From: Actinomycetes bacterium
Lineage (GTDB): Bacteria; Actinomycetota; Thermoleophilia; Solirubrobacterales; JACPNS01
Length of the DNA: 64,000 bases
Direction: 5' to 3'
Assembly: GCA_023404495.1 (NCBI GenBank)
Contig: JAEYBE010000003.1
Location: 1-64,000, forward strand
Shown: one piece after another, positions 27,188 through 34,587 of the stretch
Layout: the number at the start of each line of letters is the position of its first letter
How positions within the stretch are numbered: position 1 is the first letter of the stretch
Notes under the pieces: generated by a model
Database searches by the model: none
What the model saw: the letters and a program-made list of their open reading frames with translations, nothing else
What the model was told of the DNA's origin: nothing
Position numbers and translations under genes: made by a program

Positions 27188-28264
27188 CTAAGCCATACCA
27201 CGTAACTCCGTTTGCATCGCCTCTGCAATCACTTGTGCGGGGTCGAAAGTCTCTCCGCGCTGCAAATCTGCGAACACATGGGCGTAGGTGTCGAGGGTCA
27301 TTGACGGCGCGTGTCCGAGCTGGCTTGCGACGTACGTCACCGGCTCCCCGGCATGAATCAGCAGCGAGGCGAAGCTGTGCCGGAGTGTGTAGGGCGTCAC
27401 TCCGCTTGGGGCCGCAGGGGTGAAGATTCGCCGGCACCAGTTGCGGTAGTCGGTTTCCGTCCACGGCTCCCCGTCGAAGCGGGGAAAGAGAAGCCCGCGT
27501 GTGCCGGATTCCATCAGCCAGGATTTCAGTGATGCGGCGAGCGGCGGTAGGAGTTCGACGGACCTGACCTTCCGTGTTTTGGTCGGCTTGATTCGTCCGT
27601 TGGCGTTGGCCTGCTCGATCAGAAGTGTCGATGCTTTGACGCGATCCGAAGTCAGCGCCAAAGCTTCGCCGGGACGTAGGCCCGCGTAGGCCAAGAGGCG
27701 AACCAGCTGGCGATCCTGCTCGCGCTCCATCTGGCCGACGATCGCCTCCACTTGACTGGGCGAGACTGGCCGGACTGATCGCTTCTCGTCTCGGGGCGGC
27801 ATCGGAACGCCTATCGCCCTGTTGACCGACACATATTCCCATTCGACCGCTCGCGCAAGAATCGAGCGCAAAAGACTCAGCGCTCGCCTGCGCCCGTCCG
27901 CTCCCACCCCATCGGCCTTCAATCTGATCTGCCAGTCCTCGATCGTCGCCGCCCTGATCCGTTCGACTGGCACGGCTCCCAAGTACGGGGCTATGTGGAG
28001 GTTCCACGTTCGGACGTACCGATTGGCCGTCGCCGGTTCCTTGTGTTCCCACCTGCGGGTTTTGCAAAGCGCGGCAATGTCTCCCAGCGGCGTCCGGCCA
28101 GCCGTCAGCGATCCCGTGCTGCCCGAAGCCTTGAGCGTCGTCACTTGCGCCGAGTAGTTCTGCGCCGCTCGCTTCGTGTCGAACGATTGCTGACGGAGAT
28201 TTCCAAAGTCGTCGCGCCATCTAACCCGCCACTTTCCGGAGGGCATATGTTTGATCGCCGGCAC
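27188..28264 (-). CDS. int: Tyrosine-type site-specific integrase
   Basis: 358 residues. An N-terminal arm-binding-like segment (GKWRVRWRDDFGN) and a SAM-like core-binding domain (about 60-150) precede the catalytic domain, with Arg197 (AGLRPGEAL), a Lys near 229, Arg295 in TLRHSFAS, His318 in LGHA and nucleophile Tyr327 in TLDTYAHV. The usual first His of HxLR is Tyr292. It catalyses integration and excision at the adjacent tRNA. Its start overlaps the Xis-like gene by 44 bp; the Met at residue 7 is an alternative start. Confidence 0.95.
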   Translation of the reverse strand: MPAIKHMPSGKWRVRWRDDFGNLRQQSFDTKRAAQNYSAQVTTLKASGSTGSLTAGRTPLGDIAALCKTRRWEHKEPATANRYVRTWNLHIAPYLGAVPVERIRAATIEDWQIRLKADGVGADGRRRALSLLRSILARAVEWEYVSVNRAIGVPMPPRDEKRSVRPVSPSQVEAIVGQMEREQDRQLVRLLAYAGLRPGEALALTSDRVKASTLLIEQANANGRIKPTKTRKVRSVELLPPLAASLKSWLMESGTRGLLFPRFDGEPWTETDYRNWCRRIFTPAAPSGVTPYTLRHSFASLLIHAGEPVTYVASQLGHAPSMTLDTYAHVFADLQRGETFDPAQVIAEAMQTELRGMA

Positions 28265-28472
28265 GGGGCAAGGTTACGGGCTTCGCATTCTTCGTGCCAG
28301 GGACCGCGTGTTCGGCTAGCCAAGTCTCCGCATCCTCGGCGCGGATTCTGTAGTGCCCTCCGAACCTGACTGCTGGGATTTCTCCGTCTGCGATGTATTG
28401 GCGGATAGTCGATGGACGGAGCTGGAGCTTTGCTGCCAGTTCGGGGACGGTGATGTAGTCGGGTATCGACAC
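28221..28472 (-). CDS. Excisionase/MerR-type helix-turn-helix protein
   Basis: 83 residues. TVPELAAKLQLRPSTIRQYIADGEIPAVRFGGHYRIRAEDAETWL is the classic small winged-helix of Xis/HTH_17 proteins, followed by a basic tail. It overlaps the integrase start, so the two are co-translated. Expected role: binds attachment-site DNA to favour excision, or regulates int. Confidence 0.88.
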   Translation of the reverse strand: MSIPDYITVPELAAKLQLRPSTIRQYIADGEIPAVRFGGHYRIRAEDAETWLAEHAVPGTKNAKPVTLPRAGDQTYALRKVAG

Positions 28473-28475
28473 GAC

Positions 28476-28826
28476 CTAGCCGTCCTCTCCGGGGGTCTTT
28501 GCCAAGCAGTGTGGGCAGAGGTCGTCACCGTCAACGTTCTTCCAGCCAGACGGCAGGTCAAGCGACGGGCAGGGCGTATTGCATCCGTCGCACACGCGTC
28601 CGATTGATTTCAAGACGGCGGTGACGGGGATTCCCATTTCGTCGGCGACGTGCTGCATTAGGTCGCGCATTGCTTCGCCAGATTCGGCGGCGGTAGAAGG
28701 CGACACGTCACCACCGCTGACCTTCATCGTGACCCCAGTTACCGCAGACTTCGCCCCCAACTGACCACCAGGCCCATTGCCCGGAACCGGCGAAGCCGTG
28801 TTCGTAATCATCTTCTCGTCACTCAC
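28476..28826 (-). CDS. Hypothetical protein with two CxxC pairs
   Basis: 116 residues from a GTG at 28826 that overlaps the preceding stop as GTGAGTGA, with AAGGA 8 nt upstream; ATGs at 28835 and 28811 are alternatives. The N-terminal half is Gly/Ser/Val-rich. The C-terminal half has a helical segment (RDLMQHVADEMGIPVTAVLKSIGRV), then CDGCNTPCP and CPHC, likely binding one zinc. Possibly a small DNA- or protein-binding adaptor; function unknown. It is the last accessory gene before Xis (3 bp gap). Confidence 0.65.
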   Translation of the reverse strand: MSDEKMITNTASPVPGNGPGGQLGAKSAVTGVTMKVSGGDVSPSTAAESGEAMRDLMQHVADEMGIPVTAVLKSIGRVCDGCNTPCPSLDLPSGWKNVDGDDLCPHCLAKTPGEDG

Positions 28827-29262
28827 CTTTTCCATCCTTGTCTATGGAGAGCAGGGCGGTGGTGAAGGTGGCGAAGCGTTGGCGGGCTTCGTTCATCCAA
28901 TCTGGGTAGAGCGGAACCGGCATGGCATCGCCGGCCTCCCATGTTGCTTCCGCCGCCGCATCTACCTCCGCAAGCGCTTCGGCCCTGCCCTCTGCTTTGC
29001 CTTGTGAGTGGCCCTCAGCCCTGCCCTCCGCGTTGGCGTTGTCCGCCACGTCGAACACATACTGATTCAGACGTTCGGCCAGCCATTCGGCCTCGCCCTG
29101 GATCTCAAAGTCGCAGATCATCGCCTTCTTGACGCCGCGAGTCGGGGTCGCCATTGGGAGCGTGAACTGGATCGACCAGCCTTCGCCGTTGTCGATCACT
29201 TCAAACCACGGATCAGCCAGTTCTTCGGTGCTCGCGTAGTAGTAGTTCGGTCGGTCAGCCAT
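28819..29262 (-). CDS. Hypothetical phage protein, paralogue of the 30491-30847 product
   Basis: 147 residues starting MADRPNYYYASTEEL, with a middle Ala/Glu/Gly-rich segment (EGRAEGHSQGKAEGRAEA) that may be helical, and a C-terminus FTTALLSIDKDGKGE. The start (Tyr cluster plus W-x-I) and end (FTxALLS...GKG) match the protein encoded at 30491-30847. The last codons (aaaggtgag) double as a ribosome site for the next gene. It abuts the upstream gene with no gap. Function unknown. Confidence 0.65.
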   Translation of the reverse strand: MADRPNYYYASTEELADPWFEVIDNGEGWSIQFTLPMATPTRGVKKAMICDFEIQGEAEWLAERLNQYVFDVADNANAEGRAEGHSQGKAEGRAEALAEVDAAAEATWEAGDAMPVPLYPDWMNEARQRFATFTTALLSIDKDGKGE

Positions 29263-29601
29263 TTAGGAGTCCTCCGGTGTGTGGGTCAACGCAGCAAGCG
29301 CCTGACTTCCGCGAGGGGTGAGCGCCAGCGGCCCCGAAGCATCCGGGTTGAAAATCAAGCCACGAGCGATCAGTTCGGAAAGCGTGTGTGTGCCGATGCC
29401 ATAGACGCTTGATTCGAGTCGCAGGTACGGGTATCCCCACGGCCCGTACGCTTGCACTTGCCGACACCACGCCTTCCCGGCATCAACTGCCGTAAGTCCG
29501 AGCAGTTCGCGGTGTGTGCGAACGTCTTGAGAGAGACTTGCAGTGGTGTAGCCAGCCTCCATCAGCGGTACGTTGATCCGCTCGTGGATTGCCTCAGCCA
29601 T
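29263..29601 (-). CDS. Hypothetical phage protein
   Basis: 112 residues from the ATG at 29601, preceded by GGGGGAGTAGCA; the longer frame to 29643 overlaps the upstream gene. Contains LSQDVRTHRELLGLTAVDAGKAWCRQVQ and a C-terminal TLSELIARGLI...LTPRGSQAL that looks like a small winged-helix (ends in the wing-like LTPRG). Could be a DNA-binding protein. No family recognised with confidence. Confidence 0.6.
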   Translation of the reverse strand: MAEAIHERINVPLMEAGYTTASLSQDVRTHRELLGLTAVDAGKAWCRQVQAYGPWGYPYLRLESSVYGIGTHTLSELIARGLIFNPDASGPLALTPRGSQALAALTHTPEDS

Positions 29602-29603
29602 TG

Positions 29604-29813
29604 CTACTCCCCCTCTCCCTGTGTGTTGGGGTCGGTGGCGCATTCACAGTCTTCGCAGATCAGGCTGCTGCTCGCCTCTACCGCGTCGTCCGCGTAGGTG
29701 AGAGTCATCGGATTCCCGCAGGTCTTGCAGGCTTCAGTGTGCTGTTCGCGCTTGTGGACCGCGAGACTCGCAAACGTCGGCAGAACACGGCCACATTTAT
29801 TACACGTCGGCAT
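29604..29813 (-). CDS. Small C2H2-like zinc-finger protein
   Basis: 69 residues from the ATG at 29813. CNKCGRVLPTFASLAVHKREQH has the spacing C-x2-C-x12-H-x4-H of a classic C2H2 finger. A CKTCG and a CEDCEC pair follow, giving a second four-Cys zinc site. It overlaps the preceding gene by 14 bp. Phages often encode such small proteins as host-takeover or anti-defence factors; no direct evidence here. Confidence 0.65.
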   Translation of the reverse strand: MPTCNKCGRVLPTFASLAVHKREQHTEACKTCGNPMTLTYADDAVEASSSLICEDCECATDPNTQGEGE

Positions 29814-30498
29814 CGTGCTCACCCTCCGTATCGGGCTGGGTGGCGGGTGGGTTTTGGTTTATGGACTCCGCTTCGCGGGTCCGGGTGCGGGGATCGCCCG
29901 CGTCAGCGTCTGTCGCCGATGGAAAGCAATTGGAGCACCAGTCAAGCCACGGTGCTTCGTGCTCGATCACGCGCCGGATCTTGTCCTCCGGGTAGTGCCA
30001 GTCGTGAACCTTCTTCGCGCGCTTGACCGCCTCGCAACCTTCGCGTCGGTGAACGACGCCGCCGCCCTGCGTACGCACAAGCGATTCCTTCGTGAAGATC
30101 TCCGGGTACTCAACCTTTGGCGGAGAGTCCCCGGCGGGATCGTCTTCGCGGTTGAGAGGGCGAATACCAATCGTCCCTGCCGCGACGAAAGCGCCATCAT
30201 CCTCTTGGAGCACGACTTTGCCGGTAGACAAAAAGCCCACGACCGTCGCCGCCTTGCACGGAGATTCAAAAACCTCGGTCATTCCGATGAAAACACGAGC
30301 GCCGAGCACGATGGGATCGCCCACCTTCAACCGCGTCGGTACTTCCGTCACCGAGGCATCACCGTTGAGGGGCGTTTCAGCACCCTCGGTGGCGGCGTTA
30401 GCCGACGCCATGAACCAGCCGCAGCTTGCACATCCGTGTCCGGTAATCAGCTTCTGACCGCACTCAGGACAATGCGAATAGCTCGTCGTGTCACTCAT
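29800..30498 (-). CDS. Hypothetical protein with N-terminal zinc ribbon
   Basis: 232 residues from the ATG at 30498, which overlaps the upstream stop as ATGAGTGA. An N-terminal zinc ribbon (CPECGQKLITGHGCASCGW) is followed by a beta-rich middle (VGDPIVLGARVFIGMTEVFE, TVVGFLSTGKVVLQEDDGAF), then a helical part with HRREGCEAVKRAKKVHDWHYPEDK and CSNCFPS, then a polar tail. Multi-domain; no family recognised. Confidence 0.65.
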   Translation of the reverse strand: MSDTTSYSHCPECGQKLITGHGCASCGWFMASANAATEGAETPLNGDASVTEVPTRLKVGDPIVLGARVFIGMTEVFESPCKAATVVGFLSTGKVVLQEDDGAFVAAGTIGIRPLNREDDPAGDSPPKVEYPEIFTKESLVRTQGGGVVHRREGCEAVKRAKKVHDWHYPEDKIRRVIEHEAPWLDWCSNCFPSATDADAGDPRTRTREAESINQNPPATQPDTEGEHDADV

Positions 30499-30847
30499 CA
30501 TCTCCCCCTTTTCCATTGGGGTCCGAGAGGAGGGCGGCTGTGAAGGTGTCGCCGACGTGACGATCGGTGGTCGTGTCGATGACCCATTCGTCGTGTCGCG
30601 GGTACGCCTCGAAGCTGCTCTCGCGCTTCTGCAACGCCTCCGCCGCCTCGTCTACTTGGCGCAGGGCTGCCTCTCGATGGTGGCGGGCCTGGGTGTCGAA
30701 GGCCGCGAGCCAATAGACCACGTTCTCTCGCCCACGCTCACAGGCCACCAGTTCGTCGGGATCGCCCTTGCAGATGATCTCCCACGCGCTGTGCTTTTCG
30801 TTCAGCTCGGCGTAGTAGTACTCACCTTCTATCCGCTCACTCGCCAT
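30491..30847 (-). CDS. Hypothetical phage protein, paralogue of the 28819-29262 product
   Basis: 118 residues. The start (EYYYAELNEKHSAWEIICKGD), then a helical block (AAFDTQARHHREAALRQVDEAAEALQKRE), and the end VGDTFTAALLSDPNGKGGDDE mirror the 28819-29262 product. Its 3' end supplies the ribosome site of the next gene. Overlaps the upstream gene by 11 bp. Function unknown. Confidence 0.65.
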   Translation of the reverse strand: MASERIEGEYYYAELNEKHSAWEIICKGDPDELVACERGRENVVYWLAAFDTQARHHREAALRQVDEAAEALQKRESSFEAYPRHDEWVIDTTTDRHVGDTFTAALLSDPNGKGGDDE

Positions 30848-31139
30848 TGTTTGCCTCGCTCTCGGGGGTGATTTGGTTTGCGGCGTCGTAGCAATCGAGC
30901 GCCAACTGGCCAGCCTCGGACAGGTCGAGCCGATACATCTTCACGCCTGTCGGGTCTTCGGAGTAGTCCGTCCACTCGGTCAGCTTGTACGCCCAATCCG
31001 GGCAAGAGACAAGTCCCTGAACATCGGGGAAAAACCGGTAGAACGTCGGGGTGTAGTACGGCACCTGGCATTTGCCCACACGCGGCAATTCGCGGATCAG
31101 TTCGATCGCGCGCGCAAGTTCACGAAGGTCGCGGCTCAT
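30837..31139 (-). CDS. Hypothetical phage protein
   Basis: 100 residues beginning MSRDLRELARAIELIREL, with an aromatic-rich centre (YYTPTFYRFFPDVQGLVSCPDWAYKLTEWTDYSEDP) and a C-terminal helix LDLSEAGQLALDCYDAANQI. Soluble, acidic. No recognised family; it lies in the co-translated accessory block. Confidence 0.6.
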   Translation of the reverse strand: MSRDLRELARAIELIRELPRVGKCQVPYYTPTFYRFFPDVQGLVSCPDWAYKLTEWTDYSEDPTGVKMYRLDLSEAGQLALDCYDAANQITPESEANNGE

Positions 31140-31141
31140 GG

Positions 31142-31279
31142 CTATTCGTCCTTCTCTAAGGGGGAGTGGTTGGAGGAGCTACAGATGTGTCCGGTTCCGC
31201 CGGAGTACCGATCGCCGCATCGCGGACAGTGGTAGGGCGTTCCGTTGCAGAGACGCCAGAGGAAGTCGAGGACGCTCAT
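31142..31279 (-). CDS. Small zinc-binding protein (45 aa)
   Basis: The ATG at 31279 overlaps the upstream stop as ATGA, which decides the start. MSVLDFLWRLCNGTPYHCPRCGDRYSGGTGHIC contains C-P-R-C and a later H-x-C, probably a zinc knuckle. Too short for family assignment. Confidence 0.55.
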   Translation of the reverse strand: MSVLDFLWRLCNGTPYHCPRCGDRYSGGTGHICSSSNHSPLEKDE

Positions 31280-31497
31280 GCCTGCTCTGCCTCCTGGTTG
31301 TTGGTGGGGGTGGCGCGACGAACAGCACAATCTTCACCGCGCTTGTAGGACTCAGCGTGAGGGCGCACCCAATGAAGGGGGTTGCGGCGACCGCACACGC
31401 GGAAATCTCCGTAGCCGACGATCCATGCGTGGACTCGGCCCCGTGACCTTGAAGGCCAGTTGCGGTCGTAGAGCCACATGATGATGCGCTCGCTCAT
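31276..31497 (-). CDS. Small basic hypothetical protein
   Basis: 73 residues from the ATG at 31497, which overlaps the upstream stop (ATGA). MSERIIMWLYDRNWPSRSRGRVHAWIVGYGDFRVCGRRNPLHWVRP is Trp- and Arg-rich and strongly basic, so nucleic-acid contact is possible. No family recognised. Confidence 0.55.
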   Translation of the reverse strand: MSERIIMWLYDRNWPSRSRGRVHAWIVGYGDFRVCGRRNPLHWVRPHAESYKRGEDCAVRRATPTNNQEAEQA

Positions 31498-31721
31498 GCC
31501 CCACCTGCTTCTTGCTGGGGGTCGGTGGGTTTCCAAATTGCCTTCCAGCACTCGGGGCAGTAGGTGCAGCCGATTGCGTCGTAGATGATCCAGTCCTCGG
31601 GGCCGACTGCTTCAGCGACCCTTGACAGGCTTTCGCCCTTGCGAAGAATCGTCCGATGTGTCGTCTCCGACTTGCCGCATTGGGCGTCGCAGGAATATGA
31701 AAAGGTGACTTCGACACTCAT
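31494..31721 (-). CDS. Hypothetical protein with CxxxC / CxxC motifs
   Basis: 75 residues: SYSCDAQCGKSETTHRTILRKGESLSRVAEAVGPEDWIIYDAIGCTYCPECWKAI. Four Cys (Cys-x3-Cys near the start and CTYCPEC near the end) suggest a structural zinc. ATGA overlaps at both ends tie it into the coupled block. Confidence 0.6.
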   Translation of the reverse strand: MSVEVTFSYSCDAQCGKSETTHRTILRKGESLSRVAEAVGPEDWIIYDAIGCTYCPECWKAIWKPTDPQQEAGGA

Positions 31722-32560
31722 GCTTCGTCCCTTCGGGTTGTCGGGAACTTGACACCAGCGAACCGTTCGGCTGCCGCCATGTTCTCCCGAAGCTGCTCGT
31801 CAGTCATTGGTGGGATGTATTCCTTGTGGCAGTTGTCGATGAGGGTCTTTAGGTCGGTGGCGATTTCCCGCAACTCCTTGGCAAGAAACTTTCCGACCTG
31901 AACCTCGCCGTATGGTTCGGCGGTGTTCACCGCCGTGGAGGCTTCGACCACATTCGCTCGCCGCTCCAACCGCTCACGGAACAGGTCAAGATCAAAAATC
32001 GTTCCTGTCGGCTTGTCCTCGGGTATTGGGGCGGTGGCGAGGTAGGAGTTGGCAGCGGAAAGGGCTTTATCCATCAGGGCTGAATCTGAAGGGTCGTCGG
32101 CGAACTCATCACAGGCGTCCCAAGCCTGCACCAACTCCCGCAGCAACCGTCTGGCTTCACCTTCCGCCGCCAACTCTCCATCCCGTGAGGCTGCATAGCG
32201 GTCGCGCATTTCTTGACGGCCTTCGGCTACTCCGACTAGGCGAGCTTCTTCGGCCTTGGCGGCTCCTGCGGCGTAGGCGGCGTTGAGGGCACCGGCATAT
32301 TCCTCGGCGTCCACTTGATCGACTTCGCCCATTTCGTCGGCGGCACCGTCCGGCCACACAACCGCGTAGACCGCGACTGTCTTTTCAACTTCCTCGCGCT
32401 CGACCTTGAACGGGCCTTCCGATGCGGCGATCCCGCCCGTCGCCGTCCCGTTAGGGCGGCCATGACCCAAGTCTTTTTGGGCTTTACGTTCTTGACCCAA
32501 AGTTTCGGTTGATTTTTTGGGTGTGTCGGCGGGGGATTTGGCGATCGACTCGTCAGGCAC
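31718..32560 (-). CDS. Hypothetical acidic, Ala/Glu-rich phage protein
   Basis: 280 residues from a GTG at 32560 with GGGGGAGG 8 nt upstream; a longer GTG start at 32578 is possible. The sequence is acidic and Ala-rich with likely helices: YAGALNAAYAAGAAKAEEARLVGVAEGRQEMRDRY, then EARRLLRELVQAWDACDEFADD. The C-terminal third, with LAKELREIATDLKTLID, suggests an elongated helical protein. No motif recognised. Confidence 0.6.
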   Translation of the reverse strand: MPDESIAKSPADTPKKSTETLGQERKAQKDLGHGRPNGTATGGIAASEGPFKVEREEVEKTVAVYAVVWPDGAADEMGEVDQVDAEEYAGALNAAYAAGAAKAEEARLVGVAEGRQEMRDRYAASRDGELAAEGEARRLLRELVQAWDACDEFADDPSDSALMDKALSAANSYLATAPIPEDKPTGTIFDLDLFRERLERRANVVEASTAVNTAEPYGEVQVGKFLAKELREIATDLKTLIDNCHKEYIPPMTDEQLRENMAAAERFAGVKFPTTRRDEA

Positions 32561-32870
32561 TTTGCTCGCCTCCCCCACTCAGGATGAGGACGGTGACGGG
32601 GCCGGTTGGAAGATTGACCGGCGAGAAGCCGTCTGGCGCTGGGTGTGTGATCGTGCCGTCGCGAAGTCGCAAGTCCACGTCACTGCACCCGACGTTCTCC
32701 GCCTCTACGCGATCAGCCGCCAGCGTCACACACTCTCGTTCAAGGGCTGTGCGGGTCGCGTCGCAGAGAACTTCATGGCTCGGGTTGTCGATTGGGCGGT
32801 CAACGTCCGCGATCAGTTCGACGACTTCGGTCGGCAGTTCTACCCAGGTCGTACTAGGTGATTTGTTCAT
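32553..32870 (-). CDS. Hypothetical phage protein
   Basis: 105 residues: MNKSPSTTWVELPTEVVELIADVDRPIDNPSHEVLCDATRTALERECVTLAADRVEAEN, then a short beta C-terminus (VDLRLRDGTITHP, GPVTVLILSGG). Coupled to its neighbours by 4-bp and 8-bp overlaps. No known family. Confidence 0.6.
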   Translation of the reverse strand: MNKSPSTTWVELPTEVVELIADVDRPIDNPSHEVLCDATRTALERECVTLAADRVEAENVGCSDVDLRLRDGTITHPAPDGFSPVNLPTGPVTVLILSGGGEQSA

Positions 32871-33559
32871 TGGGGGTCGTCCTTGGTTGAAGAGGGTTTA
32901 TGGTCCTCGCGTTGCTCGTCCCGGTGTGCGTCTGGCGAGGTTGCTTCGTCGGGGGCGCTTGTCTCCGGCGAGTGCTCGAACATGAAGCGAACGGACTTGC
33001 CGCGCTCACGGGCGTAGTCGATCTCGCGGCGAGTACTCCCGCCGATGTAGTCGCCGACGTTCACGACAAGGATTTCGTCAGCAAGGTCGATCTTGCGAAA
33101 GTGGAGCGTGTCTAGCGCCTGCTTCTCCGGCGTCGATTCGTTCCCGTCCGAGGTCAGGAACTTCGCCCCGCGTGGCTCGTCAGCGTGGCCGTAGAGTCCG
33201 AGGCTAATCACGAGAACACCGCGCATTGAGAGATCGGCATTGGCGAGCGCGAACGCCTCGGGGAAGCGCGTGGAGCCGCACAGGCAAACTACGGTCGGGC
33301 GATCCCGTTCCGGCTCAACGTCCGCGAAGCTGTTGCACTCAATCGCTAGACCGATCGCCGCCTCGGCATCTGGGCGCGACGAGAACGGCGTTTCAAAGAA
33401 CACTTCGGTTTCGGGGTTCACCACCCACCACTTGTCGCGACCGCGAATCCGTTGGGCGGCGAGAGGCGCTCGTACTTCCATCTCCCCGCGCTGATCGCTG
33501 GACGGCGTCACAGCACCCTCAGCCGAAGCGTCAGCGGAGGCTCTAATCCCGTTCCCCAT
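32867..33559 (-). CDS. Nucleoside 2-deoxyribosyltransferase-like protein
   Basis: 230 residues from the ATG at 33559 (GGGGGA six nt upstream). After a ~70-residue leader with KWWVVNPETEVFFETPF, a Rossmann-like domain begins: VVCLCGSTRFPEAFALANADLSMRG, then LDTLHFRKIDLADEILVVNVGDYIGGSTRREIDYARERGKSVRF. This is the pattern of nucleoside deoxyribosyltransferase-fold proteins common in phages, which cleave or move bases on nucleotides or bind them. The proposed role is nucleotide modification or sensing during infection. Confidence 0.7.
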   Translation of the reverse strand: MGNGIRASADASAEGAVTPSSDQRGEMEVRAPLAAQRIRGRDKWWVVNPETEVFFETPFSSRPDAEAAIGLAIECNSFADVEPERDRPTVVCLCGSTRFPEAFALANADLSMRGVLVISLGLYGHADEPRGAKFLTSDGNESTPEKQALDTLHFRKIDLADEILVVNVGDYIGGSTRREIDYARERGKSVRFMFEHSPETSAPDEATSPDAHRDEQREDHKPSSTKDDPQ

Positions 33560-33561
33560 CG

Positions 33562-34032
33562 TCACTCCCCCTTCTCACTAGAAGTAGATGAGAGTTCGTT
33601 CATGGCGGCGGCGTACTTTGCTGGGTCGATGCCGTGCGGGACTTCCACTAGATCCGGGCACACGTCGCCGTAGTCCTGGTCGTACACAGAACCGTTCTCC
33701 TCAATGAACCGCTCCTGGGGCTTCTCGTCATAGGCGGCGAGGGCTACGCGAAGCTCCCCAAGGCGGGCGAGGTCGTTCGACCAGTAGCTCTCGTCGGTGA
33801 TCTCGTCCGCGCACCGTTTCGCCGCCGACAACAACGCTTCTAGTTTTTCATCTGGTTCTTCGGGGGGGAGTTCTTTGAGGATGGGGTAGGTGCCGTGCCA
33901 GTCCGTAAGTTTTGCGGTTTGGACATTGCCGTGGTCGTCTATAAATGTCTCGCCGGGGTCCGGTGGTTCGCACCGCAACATTTCGTACCGCTTCCCGTCC
34001 ACGATCAAGATTGGCTTTGGTGTGGTGCTCAT
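33562..34032 (-). CDS. Hypothetical phage protein
   Basis: 156 residues: PILIVDGKRYEMLRCEPPDPGETFIDDHGNVQTAKLTDWHGTYPILKEL, then a helical centre (EKLEALLSAAKRCADEI) and a C-terminal HGIDPAKYAAAMNELSSTSSEKGE. Starts with ATGA overlapping the methyltransferase stop. Acidic, soluble, unrecognised. Confidence 0.6.
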   Translation of the reverse strand: MSTTPKPILIVDGKRYEMLRCEPPDPGETFIDDHGNVQTAKLTDWHGTYPILKELPPEEPDEKLEALLSAAKRCADEITDESYWSNDLARLGELRVALAAYDEKPQERFIEENGSVYDQDYGDVCPDLVEVPHGIDPAKYAAAMNELSSTSSEKGE

Positions 34033-34586
34033 CGGTTTGTTTCCTTCGACTGCTGGGATTCGTTTATGGGCTCGGCTGCGCCGGCCCCTGGGTGCGTGTT
34101 GGCAGGGGCTGCGATCCGGTCATAGAGAACGATTGAGCCTGCCGTGGCAACGTTCATCGAGTAGTCACCGGGAAGTTGGATCAGGTCATGACAGCGGTCA
34201 AGAGTCTTCTCGGGGATGCCGTGGTCTTCGGCTCCGAGCAGGTAGATCGCTCGCTCGGGGTGTGAGTAGGCGGAGAGGTCGGTGGCGCGTTCGTCTAGCT
34301 CCACGCCAACCAATCGGGCATCCTTCGGTGAGTGCGAGAGCAGCTCGTCAATCTCGTTGAAGTGCCAGAGCGGGATTGACTTCCACGCCTTCGTCGTGTC
34401 GCTTGACTGGTGGCGATAGCGACGACCGACCGTGAAGATGAAGTCAGCTCCGAGGATGTGCGCGGAGCGCCAGAGGGTGCCGACGTTCACGGCTGTTTTG
34501 CAGCCGGTGATGCCGACACCGCAGAATCCTCGCCGACTCGTCACAACGTCACCGCCAACACGACACACAGAACAACTACTGACCAC
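34029..34586 (-). CDS. SPOUT (TrmH/SpoU-family) RNA 2'-O-methyltransferase
   Basis: From the GTG at 34586, directly after the pentapeptide gene stop, it is about 185 residues; the ATG at 34631 would translate the end of that gene out of frame. Motif 1 is NVGTLWRSAHILGADFIFTVG. Motifs 2 and 3 are AIYLLGAEDHGIPEKTLDRCHDLIQLPGDYSMNVATAGSIVLYDR, the trefoil-knot SAM site. Usual catalytic Arg is in TLWRSA. TrmH proteins methylate ribose in tRNA or rRNA. A C-terminal polar tail is added. Phage-borne copies are uncommon. Confidence 0.8.
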   Translation of the reverse strand: MVSSCSVCRVGGDVVTSRRGFCGVGITGCKTAVNVGTLWRSAHILGADFIFTVGRRYRHQSSDTTKAWKSIPLWHFNEIDELLSHSPKDARLVGVELDERATDLSAYSHPERAIYLLGAEDHGIPEKTLDRCHDLIQLPGDYSMNVATAGSIVLYDRIAAPANTHPGAGAAEPINESQQSKETNR

Positions 34587-34587
34587 C

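Noticed and set aside
27066..28220. A 384-residue minus-strand frame, longer than integrase
   Set aside because: It lacks any domain and reads as Arg/Ser-rich; the recombinase motifs are in the overlapping 358-residue frame.
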